A DNA stretch of 64,000 nucleotides from Rhodococcoides kyotonense (GCF_900188125.1 NZ_FZOW01000009.1:124001-188000); one strand, 5' to 3'. Shown: positions 1-9,047, counted from the stretch's first letter. Program-made: numbers and translations. Notes: generated by a model from the letters alone, not told the origin.

Positions 1-2
1 AG

Positions 3-176
3 CACCTTGCAGAGGAAGAGGACGAAGTACTTCCTGACTTCCGCAAGAATGCGCCCGTCGAATTGCGCGCCGAGCTCGCACAACGGTGGATCGAGTTCTA
101 TGCCCAGCACCCCAAGGGCAAAGGAATCGACACGTCCGATCGCGATCCTCAGGAGTACATCGAAGAAAACTCCTGA
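3..176 (+). CDS. Hemerythrin-like (HHE) protein, C-terminal fragment
   Basis: The open frame enters from outside the window and ends at TGA 174-176, leaving 57 residues. It begins HLAEEEDEVLPDF, which matches the HxxxEExxxxP iron-ligand signature of HHE hemerythrin-like domains. The remainder is a charged helix (LRAELAQRWIEFYAQ) and an acidic tail, as in short actinobacterial hemerythrins. Such proteins bind a non-haem di-iron centre and are linked to O2, NO or redox handling. The N-terminal helices lie upstream, so the start and full length cannot be given. The family call rests on one motif. Confidence 0.6.
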   Translation, partial: HLAEEEDEVLPDFRKNAPVELRAELAQRWIEFYAQHPKGKGIDTSDRDPQEYIEENS

Positions 177-200
177 GCGATCCCATTCCAGGCACTGCTG

Positions 201-791
201 CTAACTCGATCGCTCGAGTCGTCGCCACTCCCGCGCCCACTGCTTCGAATCCGAGCGACGGGCGAGCACCCAAACCCCTGCGACGCCGACGAGTGTGACC
301 ATGGTGGCGACACTCCAAAACCCGAGGGCCGCACATACGCCCAACGCCGCATTCTCGGTTCCCGTTCTGGGTGGCCGTGCCAAGGCGCCGGCGTCGTCGA
401 CCCAGACCGGAACACGCTGCCCCTGCGACGCGTCCACGGGCAGCCGAACACGACCGGTGTGAACGATGCCGTCACGATAGGTCCAGCTTGCGGTCGCGTA
501 GCTGCTCGTCACTACGCCATAGTCCATCGGCACTTCCACGGGCACCGGAGCGTCGACCACCACGGCGTCGATTCGATGAAACTCCGCACGCTCGAGTACG
601 GACTCGGCATCGAGATTCGAATACGTCGACACACCGAACACAGCAGCGATCGGTATGAGCAGTAGCGCGGTGAAGACCGCAAGAATCGTTGCGAAAGAGA
701 CGACTCTGTCGCCGCGGCGCATCAAAGCATTACCGCTCCACGGCGCCAGTCGCCACCACCGCACCACGAGAGTCGTGTTCCAGTCCCCCAC
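201..791 (-). CDS. Rv1733c-family membrane protein
   Basis: About 196 residues. There is a transmembrane helix near the N-terminus (SFATILAVFTALLLIPIAAVFGV), a soluble domain with VDAPVPVEV and RVPVWVDDAGAL segments, and a second helix near the C-terminus (FWSVATMVTLVGVAGVWVLA). This two-helix layout, with WWRLAPWSGNALMRRGDRVV ahead of helix 1, is typical of the mycobacterial Rv1733c family, whose function is unknown. I chose the GTG at 791 because GGGAGG lies 9 nt upstream; an ATG at 866 in the same frame is the alternative. It lies downstream of icd on the same strand. Confidence 0.75.
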   Translation of the reverse strand: MGDWNTTLVVRWWRLAPWSGNALMRRGDRVVSFATILAVFTALLLIPIAAVFGVSTYSNLDAESVLERAEFHRIDAVVVDAPVPVEVPMDYGVVTSSYATASWTYRDGIVHTGRVRLPVDASQGQRVPVWVDDAGALARPPRTGTENAALGVCAALGFWSVATMVTLVGVAGVWVLARRSDSKQWAREWRRLERSS

Positions 792-885
792 CTGCTCCCA
801 CCTCCCCACAGTCGAGTGTTCTCGAACAGTGAGAGGGGGGCCAGGGGCCAAAGTCCCGAGCGCCATCGATTTGGTCGACGAAGAG

Positions 886-2112
886 CTATGCGGACAGTGC
901 GATCTTCAGCGCCTCAGCAACGTCGTCGATGAACTGCTCCGTCCCGATGTGCTCTTGATCTTCGCCGACCAACAGCGCGAGGTCCCTGGTCATCCGGCCC
1001 GCCTCGACGGTCTCTACGACGACGGTTTCGAGCGTCCGGGCGAATTCGATCACGTCGGGGGTGCCGTCCAGCGTTCCGCGGTGTTCGAGTGCGCGCGTCC
1101 ACGCGAAGATCGATGCGATCGGATTCGTCGACGTGGGCCTACCCTCCAAGTGATCCTGAAAATGGCGACGAACGGTGCCATGCGCCGCCTCGGTCAGGCA
1201 GGTTCGCCCATCCGGGCTCAGCAAGACCGACGTCATGAGCCCCGGTGAACCGAACCCCTGTGCAACGATGTCCGACTGCACATCACCGTCGTAGTTCTTG
1301 CACGCCCAGACGTAGCCACCCTCCCACTTCAGTGAGGATGCCACCATGTCGTCGATCAATCGGTGTTCGTACGTCAGACCTGCGGCGTCGAACTTCGACG
1401 CGAACTCGGTGTCGAAGATGTGTTGGAACGTGTCCTTGAACTTCCCGTCGTACACTCTGAGAACCGTGTTCTTGGTCGAGAGGTACACGGGAAGACCGTG
1501 TTGCAAGCCGTAATCGAGCGATGCGCGAGCGAAATCGATGATCGACCGATCGAAGTTGTACTGACCCTGTACGACGCCACCCAAGCTGTCCTCGGTGAAT
1601 CTGACCAGCTCGTGTTGGATCGTGTCGCCGCCGTCGGCAGGTGTGTAGGTGATGGTCACCGTACCCGGCCCCGGAACCTCGAAATCCGTCGCGCGATATT
1701 GGTCGCCGAACGCGTGTCGTCCGATGACGATCGGCTTCGTCCACCCAGGAACAAGACGCGGAACATTCGAGACGATGATGGGTGCGCGAAAGATCGTGCC
1801 ACCCAACATGTTACGAATAGTTCCGTTCGGTGAACGCCACATCTTCTTCAGGCCGAACTCCTCGACACGGGCCTCGTCCGGAGTGATGGTCGCGCACTTG
1901 ACACCGACACCGTGCTTCTCGATCGCGCGAGCGGCATCGACCGTGACCTTGTCGTCGGTTCGGTCCCGAGATTCGATGCCGAGGTCGTAGTACTCGAGAT
2001 CCACATCGAGAAACGGATGTATCAGCTTGTCCTTGATGGACTTCCAGATGACGCGCGTCATTTCGTCGCCGTCGAGTTCGACGACTGTGCCTTCGACCTT
2101 GATCATGGACAT
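886..2112 (-). CDS. icd: NADP-dependent isocitrate dehydrogenase (type II, homodimeric)
   Basis: 408 residues, the usual length for the eukaryote-like homodimeric IDH. It oxidatively decarboxylates isocitrate to 2-oxoglutarate in the TCA cycle and makes NADPH. Visible motifs are [12 protein letters not shown] at the N-terminus, the substrate loop SPNGTIRN near residue 95, the metal-binding region [15 protein letters not shown] near 272-286, and the cofactor region [11 protein letters not shown] near 308-318. The start MSMIKVEG is preceded by AGGAACC-type purine-rich sequence. It appears to be a single-gene unit between two unrelated genes. No key residue seems missing. Confidence 0.95.
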   Translation of the reverse strand: MSMIKVEGTVVELDGDEMTRVIWKSIKDKLIHPFLDVDLEYYDLGIESRDRTDDKVTVDAARAIEKHGVGVKCATITPDEARVEEFGLKKMWRSPNGTIRNMLGGTIFRAPIIVSNVPRLVPGWTKPIVIGRHAFGDQYRATDFEVPGPGTVTITYTPADGGDTIQHELVRFTEDSLGGVVQGQYNFDRSIIDFARASLDYGLQHGLPVYLSTKNTVLRVYDGKFKDTFQHIFDTEFASKFDAAGLTYEHRLIDDMVASSLKWEGGYVWACKNYDGDVQSDIVAQGFGSPGLMTSVLLSPDGRTCLTEAAHGTVRRHFQDHLEGRPTSTNPIASIFAWTRALEHRGTLDGTPDVIEFARTLETVVVETVEAGRMTRDLALLVGEDQEHIGTEQFIDDVAEALKIALSA

Positions 2113-2184
2113 GAGGGTTCCTTCGAATCCTTCCGGGCGTGGGTCAGGTGTCGAGTCGTGTACGTGAACGTACTCGACTGATCG

Positions 2185-2751
2185 TCACCAAGTGGTGGCG
2201 CTCGGGCGGTTCCCCATGAGGACAGCAGAGATCAGGAAGAAGATGCCACCCAGCGCAGCGTATCCACCGATACCGGTGATGGTGTCCGCCCCGTTCAGTC
2301 CCTGCACCACGAACCCCGCGCCGGCGACGACGGACAGTCCGCCGCTGACCATCTGGAACACCTGGCCTCCCGAGCGACGGTTACGCATTGCGGTCAACAA
2401 TTGCGGGATGCCCGAGCCGACTGCCCACAGACCCCACACCACCAGAGCGCTCGACAGGGAAACCGTCGACGCCCATCCGACTGCAACAGCAACCAGGATG
2501 CTGACTGCAATGTTGATCCGTTCCGCGAGGTGGGAACTCTGCGCGCCGCGGTGGGATCTCACCTGCCAGAGAACAGCAGCCGCGTCGAACAGCGGGTAGA
2601 CCACGAGCACGGTCGTCAGCACAGGACCGACCGAGGGCGAACTGGACACCAGCACGACCGCCCAGAGGAGCGCGAAGCCGAATCTGACGAGGTAGAGGCG
2701 ACGCATCGGCAGATCGTAGGTCAGGCGCGTGGCCGTCTCGGTCGTGATCAT
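2185..2751 (-). CDS. Small polytopic membrane protein, DUF308/HdeD-like
   Basis: 188 residues with about six hydrophobic segments (FGFALLWAVVLVSSS, VLTTVLVVYPLFDAAAVLW, ISILVAVAVGWAS, ALVVWGLWAVGSGIPQLL, a glycine-rich helix near 135-155, and GGYAALGGIFFLISAVLMG). The charged loop AMRNRRSGG near the middle and the repeated short helices resemble DUF308/HdeD-type proteins. The start was set at ATG 2751, which has AAAAGGAG 7 nt upstream; the longer frame reaching 2973 runs through the promoter and the TetR gene. It is divergent from the TetR regulator at 2880 with a palindrome between them, so it is probably that regulator's target. Function unknown. Confidence 0.7.
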   Translation of the reverse strand: MITTETATRLTYDLPMRRLYLVRFGFALLWAVVLVSSSPSVGPVLTTVLVVYPLFDAAAVLWQVRSHRGAQSSHLAERINIAVSILVAVAVGWASTVSLSSALVVWGLWAVGSGIPQLLTAMRNRRSGGQVFQMVSGGLSVVAGAGFVVQGLNGADTITGIGGYAALGGIFFLISAVLMGNRPSATTW

Positions 2752-2793
2752 CGTGGATCTCCTTTTCGGGATGGGCTTCGTGTGCCGTACCAG

Positions 2794-2817
2794 TGTAGAG
2801 TTACTAGTTCGTCTACA
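2794..2817. promoter_or_regulatory. Candidate TetR operator (inverted repeat)
   Basis: Perfect 6-bp arms TGTAGA (2794-2799) and TCTACA (2812-2817) flank a 12-bp core containing ACTAGT. It lies between two divergent genes, 43 bp from the ATG at 2751 and 62 bp from the ATG at 2880, where autoregulating TetR proteins usually bind. Confidence 0.6.
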
Positions 2818-2879
2818 TGACAGAAAGTAGACTGCTTCGAGGCTCGACGCAACTTTCACCACCAGAACCGGAGAACCGA

Positions 2880-3473
2880 ATGCCCGCCGACACCGCGGCA
2901 CCCGCGACACGCACGTCATCGGCGTCCACCCGAGAGCGCATTCTCGATGCCGCCAGCGAGCAGTTCTATGCACACGGCATTCGAGCCACGAGCGCAGACC
3001 GCATCATCGAGCAAGTCGGCATCACGAAAGTCACGTTCTATCGCCACTTTCGTAGCAAGAGTGACCTGGTCGTCGCCTATCTCGAACAGCAAGCGGCAGG
3101 CGAGCGTGACTGGATGCAGAGCATTCGGCGCGAGGACGACCCAGCGGGCTCACTCCAAGCGCTCGCCGACGGAATCGGTTCGGCGAGTTGCCGTCCAGGC
3201 TTCCGTGGGTGCGCTTTCATCAACGCGGCCGCCGAGTTCGCAGACCCTGCCGACCCCGTACGAACTGCCGTCGAGACGCACCGGCGATGGGTCCTCGACC
3301 ACTTTGCCGCTATCGCACACGTAGCCGGTGTAGAGGATTCGGGCTCGGCCGCACAGCAGCTGATGATGCTGCGCGACGGGGCCATGGTGAGCGGCTACCT
3401 CGGCGAGGCCTCCTCGGTCGCAGCATCACTCGGGGAGGCGTTCGCATCCGTTCTCGCGTTGAAAGGCCACTGA
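2880..3473 (+). CDS. TetR/AcrR-family transcriptional regulator
   Basis: 197 residues. The N-terminal helix-turn-helix is clear: TRERILDAASEQFYAHGIRATSADRIIEQ, then VGITKVTFYRHFRSKSDLVVAYL (about residues 20-72). The C-terminal half (SCRPGFRGCAFINAAAEFADP) resembles the TetR_C domain of YcdC-like members; the ligand is unknown. ATG 2880 was preferred over ATG 2817 because GGAGA lies just upstream and because 2817 falls inside the putative operator. It probably represses itself and the membrane protein gene transcribed the other way. It ends 3 nt from the stop of the convergent MFS gene. Confidence 0.9.
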   Translation: MPADTAAPATRTSSASTRERILDAASEQFYAHGIRATSADRIIEQVGITKVTFYRHFRSKSDLVVAYLEQQAAGERDWMQSIRREDDPAGSLQALADGIGSASCRPGFRGCAFINAAAEFADPADPVRTAVETHRRWVLDHFAAIAHVAGVEDSGSAAQQLMMLRDGAMVSGYLGEASSVAASLGEAFASVLALKGH

Positions 3474-3476
3474 CGT

Positions 3477-4760
3477 TCACGAGTTACGCGGCGGAACAGC
3501 CTCTTTCACTCCCGCCGGGCCCACGCCTCGGTCCAAAGCAATCAGTAGCACCGCGCAGCCGATACCCGACAGAACCAACGCGACGACGAACAAGGCGGTG
3601 AATCCGAACTGGTCCCCCACCACCCCGGCTGCCAGACCGGCGGCGCCCTGCGCGAACACCACTGCGCACGCCACCAGGGTGTAATCACTTCCCGCGAAAC
3701 GTTTCTCTGCGGCATCCATCATCAGCGCGAACACTGCCACCGTGGCCGCGCCGCCGAGAACGTGCTCGGCGATACTGGCCGATACCAGCAGCGGGAAGCC
3801 TCCGATGCCGAGCGCTGCGAGAACGTAGAGACCAAGGCTCAGAGTTTGGGCGACACCGCCGACGAGCAGGGCGTGCCGCCGTCCGTAGCGAAAAGACAAC
3901 CACGCACCCAGACCGGCCCCGACCAACGCGGCTACCGACGACAATCCGCCATCGATGAAAGCTATCTGTCCGAACGTCAGTCCGCTGTCGGACATGAACG
4001 GCCCGACGAGCGCACTTCCCATGGAGTTACCGAACTTGAAGCCGCCGACCAAGAGGATGAACGCAACCATCCCCGGCCGTCGCAACCGGGACCACCAACC
4101 GAAGGCCAGTCGTGCCGCCGATTCGGCGTGATCCGGATCGGACTTCTCCGTGTCTTCGTCCGCGGCATCCAGTTGTCTGCGTAGACGCCACACTGGAATG
4201 GTCGTCACCAACAACAGCAGCCCCATCGCGATGAACAACATCTGCCAACCCGCAAATGAGAACAGCCACAACAACACTCCCCCGCCGCACACCATGCCGA
4301 TCCGGTACGCACCGACCTGGATACCGTTGCCGAGACCGCGCTGCTCCGTACTCAGCAAGCGAACAGCCAGACCGTCGGTCGCAATATCCTGCGTTGCCGA
4401 CAGAATATTGACGACGAAGATGCCCACGAACAGCCACCGCATCGTCGTGGACAGATCCAAGAACGACAATCCGATCGCGACGGCGGCCGCTGCGAACTGC
4501 AACGACAGCAGCCACCGTCGACGACTGCCGTATCGGTCGACATACGGTGCCCACAGGAATTTCAGCGCCCACGGAAGGAACAGCACACCCGTCGCACTGA
4601 TCTCGACGAGCGAATATCCGGATCGACGCAGCACGACCGGGAGTGCGGTGGTGAAGAAACCGAACGGCAGTCCCTGCGCGAAGTAAAGCGCAGCAAGCAG
4701 TGTCATGGTTCCGACCGTGAACGAGGTCGACAACCGCGGCGCGAACGTCATGCCGCACAT
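3477..4760 (-). CDS. MFS transporter, AmpG/PAT-like
   Basis: 427 residues with about 12 predicted membrane helices. The N-terminus (TMTLLAALYFAQGLPFGFFTTALPVVLRRSGYSLVEIS) and the loop LPWALKFLWAPYVDRYGSRRRW are typical of the AmpG-like branch of the major facilitator superfamily; SATQDIATDGLAVRLL is the characteristic helix-4 region. In Gram-negatives AmpG imports muropeptides; here the substrate is not evident. The central hydrophilic loop (DAADEDTEKSDPDHAES) separates two six-helix halves. An in-frame ATG at 4751 is an equally good start and no strong ribosome-binding site is visible for either. The gene's 5' end overlaps the small frame at 4748-4987. Confidence 0.8.
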   Translation of the reverse strand: MCGMTFAPRLSTSFTVGTMTLLAALYFAQGLPFGFFTTALPVVLRRSGYSLVEISATGVLFLPWALKFLWAPYVDRYGSRRRWLLSLQFAAAAVAIGLSFLDLSTTMRWLFVGIFVVNILSATQDIATDGLAVRLLSTEQRGLGNGIQVGAYRIGMVCGGGVLLWLFSFAGWQMLFIAMGLLLLVTTIPVWRLRRQLDAADEDTEKSDPDHAESAARLAFGWWSRLRRPGMVAFILLVGGFKFGNSMGSALVGPFMSDSGLTFGQIAFIDGGLSSVAALVGAGLGAWLSFRYGRRHALLVGGVAQTLSLGLYVLAALGIGGFPLLVSASIAEHVLGGAATVAVFALMMDAAEKRFAGSDYTLVACAVVFAQGAAGLAAGVVGDQFGFTALFVVALVLSGIGCAVLLIALDRGVGPAGVKEAVPPRNS

Positions 4761-4987
4761 AGTGTCAGAGCGTGCTCCCCGGTGCTCATATGCGTCGTCA
4801 CGTGTGCGTCGAGGGGGCGACCACTAGCCGTTCTTCCAAGTCGGCTGAGAGGCTCGGCGAAGGCCAGGGCCCACAGCTCTGCCCTGGAAGGGATGACTGC
4901 GGGACTGTCGGGGTCCTGCCACTCGTCCAACAGACAGCGACACCTCTGCGAAGGCGAGAGTTTCGTCGTCGAGCCGTAGTTGCCCAT
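4748..4987 (-). CDS. Possible small protein of unknown function, coupled to the TerD gene
   Basis: 79 codons. The ATG at 4987 lies 3 nt after the stop codon of the upstream TerD-domain gene, and the frame ends 13 nt inside the MFS gene. This spacing would allow translational coupling. The predicted protein has a plausible amphipathic segment (PSRAELWALAFAEPLSRLG) but no motif I recognise, and there is no clear ribosome-binding site of its own. It could be a real short partner of the TerD protein or an open frame by chance in GC-rich DNA. Confidence 0.3.
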   Translation of the reverse strand: MGNYGSTTKLSPSQRCRCLLDEWQDPDSPAVIPSRAELWALAFAEPLSRLGRTASGRPLDAHVTTHMSTGEHALTLCAA

Positions 4988-4990
4988 CCG

Positions 4991-6979
4991 TCAGGTCTGG
5001 TCTTCCTCGGAAACGGCCTCCGGCGCCGACGGAACCCATGGCTTCAAAGGTTGCAGGACATCTCGGTAGAAGCCATCGAGTCCGTCGGTGACGCTGGCGA
5101 TGAAACCAGCCGCCGAACCCGATCGTTTGCTGCCCATCCTCGTCGACGATGTCAGCGTGAATCGCTGCAAAGTACTGACTCGCCCGCCGGTCAACGACTT
5201 GGCATCGGCTCGCACCGTCGCCAGGTTCTCGCACGACACTTCACCGACGTCACTGAACACAGCCTCGACGAGAATGTCCGCGGGGGCATTCTTCAGCTGC
5301 CTCAGTAGCCAATTCGTCCGACGCAGCGCAGTACCCTCCTCCGGAGCGCCGATACTCGTGGTGCACTGAATCTTGTTGGTGCGCAGATCCGCGTCGACAG
5401 TCAGATCACCTGCTGCATCGGGGATCCGCAAGGTGGCCGACAAGCACCCGGCCGAGGCAAGTTGGTCCACAAGATACTCGTTGCGTGCCTGCGGATCGCT
5501 GGCCAGTTTTCTAGGGAGATGGTGTTTGACCGGGACACCGAGTTCGGCGGTCATCCTCAGCGCCAGATGCCGCGACAACGACGCCCAGGTGTTGGCGACC
5601 GCTACTGCTTTGACGTCGCGGCTGCGCAACGTGCCTGCAGTGACCGAATCGCGCACCGCTACCCAATGCCTGCCCATGTCGACGAACTCGGCCGCACCGG
5701 ACTTCGGATGGGTCAGGTACCGGACGAACTCGCTCAGTATCCATACCTGTAGAGGATCGGCGAGTTCGCCGTGCGACAGCACCATACGGGCCTCGTGGAT
5801 CACCTCCGACCACGAGATGTGCCGCAGTCCAACCTTCTTCAACAAGTTCTTGTTGACCTGGATCGGCAACTCCCCCACCGACGCCGGAATGTCGTTGGAC
5901 AGACTGAGAACGGCCTCGTACTTGTGTCGTCTCGCGACGTCGAGGTAGTTCTCCAATTGCTCCCTCTGAAGCTTTCCCGTTCCGGTCTTGACTTCCAGCA
6001 GTGCAGTCCAGATGTGCCCTGCACGCGAGACCCGGATTACCCCGTCGGGAATGACCTTGCCGTCGCCTTTGGTGAACGGAACTTCCAGGTAGCCCTCGAA
6101 CGGCCCCGCGGGAGCGCCGGCGCGAGAACAGATCGCACGAGCGAACGGACGAACAGCCTGCATCGTCGCCATCAGCGCCGACGTCGCGCGCTTCTCCTGC
6201 TCCTCCCCCGATCCCACTCCGTAGACGGAAAACAACCGAGCAGTGTTCCACCCGTCGCCGCCGGCGAGAGTGAATTGCGGCGCTACGGCCTTCCTCGCCA
6301 CCGGCTTCTTGGTTCGCACACCACGTTTCGGCCGATCGACGTCGACGATCGCTACATCGACTGGCTCACCGGCGGTGGTCACAGCACGCGCGTGGGCGTC
6401 GGGCACTTGGACCACGACGACGTCGTCGTCCGATTCGTTCGCCTCGGTGTCATCGACGTCGACCCCGAAGTCCTTCGCAAGCCCGGCGAGTCCGGCTTCC
6501 CAACCTTGCCCGACTGCGCGAAGCTTCCAGGACCCGTCTCGCCGGTAGATCTCCCCGAACACCAAAGCGCGTTCGGACGAGGCGTCTGCGGTCGCGAATT
6601 CGCCGAGCACCGACCCGGATTGATCACGCACCTGGAATGCCAGCTTGCCGAACTCCCCCAGCGAACTTTCACCGGCGCTACCGGCGACGACGATCTTGAC
6701 GACATCGGCAGGTACCGACCCGAGGTGAACCGAGATCCGCTCCTGCTTGCCTTCGTCGGTACTGCTGCTGCCCAGGTACCGCACCGATGCCTCAGAAGAT
6801 TCGGGTTGGTTGTAGAACACGAAGTCGGAGTCCGAGCGAACCCGCCCGGTCGAATCGACCAGCAACGCCGACGCATCGAGGTCGCGCTCCGGATCGACCC
6901 ACGAGACGATCACATCCAATTCAGTCGTCTCGGCCGGCAACGGAATGTTCTGGCCTTTGGTCAGAATCGGTGAACTCAC
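4991..6979 (-). CDS. TerD-domain protein fused to a PD-(D/E)XK nuclease-like domain
   Basis: 662 residues. The first ~190 form a TerD/calcium-binding stress domain: LTKGQNIPLPAETTELDVIVSWVD, the acidic DLDASALLVDSTGRVRSDSDFVFYNQ, and VFGEIYRRDGSWKLRAVGQGW. A low-complexity acidic/basic linker (DDTEANESDDD to KPVARKAVAP) follows. Then comes a block with IPDGVIRVSRAGHIWTALLEVKTGTGKL and QLENYLDVARRHKYEAVLSLSND. The D...E-x-K spacing with a following Q/Y helix suggests a restriction-endonuclease-like fold (inference). The C-terminal ~300 residues are unassigned. GTG 6979 was chosen over upstream ATGs because GAGGAG sits 8 nt before it and the TerD fold starts there. No terA, terB or terC neighbour is visible. 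Confidence 0.8.
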   Translation of the reverse strand: MSSPILTKGQNIPLPAETTELDVIVSWVDPERDLDASALLVDSTGRVRSDSDFVFYNQPESSEASVRYLGSSSTDEGKQERISVHLGSVPADVVKIVVAGSAGESSLGEFGKLAFQVRDQSGSVLGEFATADASSERALVFGEIYRRDGSWKLRAVGQGWEAGLAGLAKDFGVDVDDTEANESDDDVVVVQVPDAHARAVTTAGEPVDVAIVDVDRPKRGVRTKKPVARKAVAPQFTLAGGDGWNTARLFSVYGVGSGEEQEKRATSALMATMQAVRPFARAICSRAGAPAGPFEGYLEVPFTKGDGKVIPDGVIRVSRAGHIWTALLEVKTGTGKLQREQLENYLDVARRHKYEAVLSLSNDIPASVGELPIQVNKNLLKKVGLRHISWSEVIHEARMVLSHGELADPLQVWILSEFVRYLTHPKSGAAEFVDMGRHWVAVRDSVTAGTLRSRDVKAVAVANTWASLSRHLALRMTAELGVPVKHHLPRKLASDPQARNEYLVDQLASAGCLSATLRIPDAAGDLTVDADLRTNKIQCTTSIGAPEEGTALRRTNWLLRQLKNAPADILVEAVFSDVGEVSCENLATVRADAKSLTGGRVSTLQRFTLTSSTRMGSKRSGSAAGFIASVTDGLDGFYRDVLQPLKPWVPSAPEAVSEEDQT

Positions 6980-7151
6980 GAATGCACGCTCCTCGTCGGT
7001 CTCCCTTGAACAGGTCAGACTAAAGGCGAGAATGCCGCATCGTGTCCATGGCAAAACAAGTTCATATGATCGAATGACAATTGCGACGACGCTCGGTTGC
7101 GCGACGTAATGCGACCGGCCGCAACAGGTTGCGCCAGTACAGTGCCTTTCC

Positions 7152-7880
7152 ATGACGTACGAGAGGTGGGAGCGATCCACCGAATGGCCGCTCGCCGGTG
7201 CCGCGTTGATGTTTCTTGCGATCTACACCTGGACTGTCCTTACCGAACCGGTCGGAGTCGGTGCACAGGTTGCAGAGCACGTCGTGTTGGCGATCTGGAC
7301 CCTGTTCGCAATCGACTACGTCGCGCGACTGACCCTCGCGCAGCAACGAACCCGGTGGTTCCTCTTCCACCTGCACGAACTCGCGATCGTCGCCCTCCCG
7401 GTCCTTCGTCCGCTGCGGTTGCTACGTCTACTCACCTTGGTGAGTCTCCTGCAGCGTTCCGTCGGTGGTGCTCTGCGCGGTCGGGTCGTCACCTATGCCG
7501 TCATCGGCACCCTGTTTTTGGTCTTCGTGGCAGCACTTGCGATGTTGGACGCCGAACGACATGCACCGGGCGCGAACATCCAGACCTTTCCCGACGCTCT
7601 ATGGTGGGCCGTCGCGACCGTGACCACCGTCGGCTACGGCGACTACACACCCACCACAGCAACAGGCAGATTCATCGCAGTGGCCCTGATGGTCGCTGGC
7701 ATAGCGCTGCTCGGCGTCGTCACTGCAACACTCGCGTCGTGGTTGGTCCACAAAGTTGCCGAGCAAGATGATGCCAATCAGGCGGTGACGCAACGACAGG
7801 TCGCCGAACTGACCGAACAGATCAGCGCGTTGCGTGCGGAACTCGCTTCGCGCGCAACAGCACCCGCGCCAAGTCAGTGA
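7152..7880 (+). CDS. Voltage-gated-type potassium channel
   Basis: 242 residues. Several hydrophobic helices are followed by the selectivity-filter sequence TVGYGDYTP (about residues 157-165) within the pore loop ALWWAVATVTTVGYGD, and a last membrane helix (FIAVALMVAGIALLGVVTATLASWLV). The segment VLRPLRLLRLLTL carries regularly spaced arginines like the S4 voltage sensor of Kv-type channels. The C-terminal tail (QRQVAELTEQISALRAELASR) forms a coiled coil that may help tetramer assembly. It is divergent from the TerD gene and convergent with the isomerase gene 18 bp away. Confidence 0.9.
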   Translation: MTYERWERSTEWPLAGAALMFLAIYTWTVLTEPVGVGAQVAEHVVLAIWTLFAIDYVARLTLAQQRTRWFLFHLHELAIVALPVLRPLRLLRLLTLVSLLQRSVGGALRGRVVTYAVIGTLFLVFVAALAMLDAERHAPGANIQTFPDALWWAVATVTTVGYGDYTPTTATGRFIAVALMVAGIALLGVVTATLASWLVHKVAEQDDANQAVTQRQVAELTEQISALRAELASRATAPAPSQ

Positions 7881-7898
7881 GAGCAGATGGTTGTTGCT

Positions 7899-8867
7899 CT
7901 AGACGTCGGCCGGCTGCCAGTCCGGGGCGTCGACGAGTGCCACCTGCCGCAAGAGTGTCGCCGCCTTGCCGACACCCTCGACTGAATTGACCAACGCGTC
8001 TTCGTGCTCGATGTTCAGGGTTCCGTCGTATCCGACTGCCCTCAGGTTGTACACGAAGTCTGCCCAGAACGTTGCCCCGGCGGGATGCCCGAGGCCGAGT
8101 GTGACGTAGTTCCAGGCACGCTCGTGCGGGCGCGTGATCGAAACCGTGTCGAGTAGACCGTCCTTGCCTGCGATACGACCGTTGATCCGTACATCTTTCG
8201 CGTGCACGTGAAAGATTCTGTCCGCCAAACCGTGGATCACCGATGGGATGTCGGCGCCCATCCACATGAGATGTGACGGATCGAGGTTCGCACCGACGAC
8301 CGTGGGATCGGTCGCGTCGGCGAGCCTCTCCAGTGTCGAAACATTGTGCACGAGTTGGGATCCACAGGCTTCGACAGCGAGGCGAACACCGAGATCTCGC
8401 GCGTAGGTCGCCAGGGAAGTCCAATACGGAAGAGCAACCTCGTTCCACTGGTAGTCCAACACGTGCAGGTTCTCCGGTGGCCACGACGTGGTGACCCAGT
8501 TCGACGAGGTATCCGACGGCCCTCCGCCCGGGAGACCGGACATCAGCACCACTGTGGGCACACCCAACTCGGAGGCGACCGAGATCGTCTGTCTGACCAC
8601 GTCGTCATGCTGCGCACCGGTCACAGGGTGGAGCTGATTGCCGTTTGCATTCAGCGCGCTGATCGACAGTCCCCTCGACTCCACTTTCTCCAGCAATTCG
8701 TTGCGGGACTTCGCGCTTGTCACCAGATCGGACAGGTTCGCATGGGGGCTCGCGGACCAATTACCAGTGGCGATCTCGACAGAATCGAGCCCATGACGTG
8801 CGGCAACGTCGAGTGCGTCGTCGAGAGGAAGATGACTCAAGGAGTCCGTGATGAGACCGATCTTCAT
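7899..8867 (-). CDS. Sugar phosphate isomerase/epimerase-like TIM-barrel protein
   Basis: 322 residues of the AP-endonuclease-2/xylose-isomerase-like TIM-barrel family. The sequence alternates strands and helices (MKIGLITDSLSHLPLDDALDVAARHGLDSVEIATG) and carries probable metal ligands in LAVEACGSQLVHN (Glu), GANLDPSHLMWMGAD (Asp, His), FHVHAKDVRI (His) and LNIEHEDAL (Glu). Members isomerise sugars, inositol derivatives or hydroxypyruvate; the substrate cannot be fixed from sequence. ATG 8867 was chosen because AGGAAG lies 9 nt upstream; a TTG at 8876 is the alternative. A palindrome at 8903-8920 overlaps its likely promoter, so it is probably transcribed independently of the hyu operon. Confidence 0.85.
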   Translation of the reverse strand: MKIGLITDSLSHLPLDDALDVAARHGLDSVEIATGNWSASPHANLSDLVTSAKSRNELLEKVESRGLSISALNANGNQLHPVTGAQHDDVVRQTISVASELGVPTVVLMSGLPGGGPSDTSSNWVTTSWPPENLHVLDYQWNEVALPYWTSLATYARDLGVRLAVEACGSQLVHNVSTLERLADATDPTVVGANLDPSHLMWMGADIPSVIHGLADRIFHVHAKDVRINGRIAGKDGLLDTVSITRPHERAWNYVTLGLGHPAGATFWADFVYNLRAVGYDGTLNIEHEDALVNSVEGVGKAATLLRQVALVDAPDWQPADV

Positions 8868-8902
8868 GCTGCGCAACTTCCTGAGAGTGTGGGTTCAGGC
8901 GA

Positions 8903-8920
8903 TACTAGTACGTTCTAGTA
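8903..8920. promoter_or_regulatory. Candidate operator upstream of the isomerase gene
   Basis: Perfect 6-bp arms TACTAG (8903-8908) and CTAGTA (8915-8920) are separated by TACGTT. It lies 36 bp upstream of the ATG at 8867. The symmetry suits a TetR- or GntR-type dimer. No regulator gene of that type is adjacent. Confidence 0.5.
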
Positions 8921-9047
8921 ACACTTTGTCAAGACAATTGCAGTAGCACCCTCCGCAAGGCCTACACCATCTTGTGACACATCCGATTTGCCGACAGAAC
9001 GTGCATGAAACCTCACCGGTCGGATACGCCGCGAATCTCGGACCGAG

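Noticed and set aside
5771..6973. A 400-codon plus-strand frame inside the TerD gene
   Set aside because: Composition is Arg/Asp-rich without motifs, typical of an antisense shadow in GC-rich coding DNA. The minus-strand TerD frame has clear domains.
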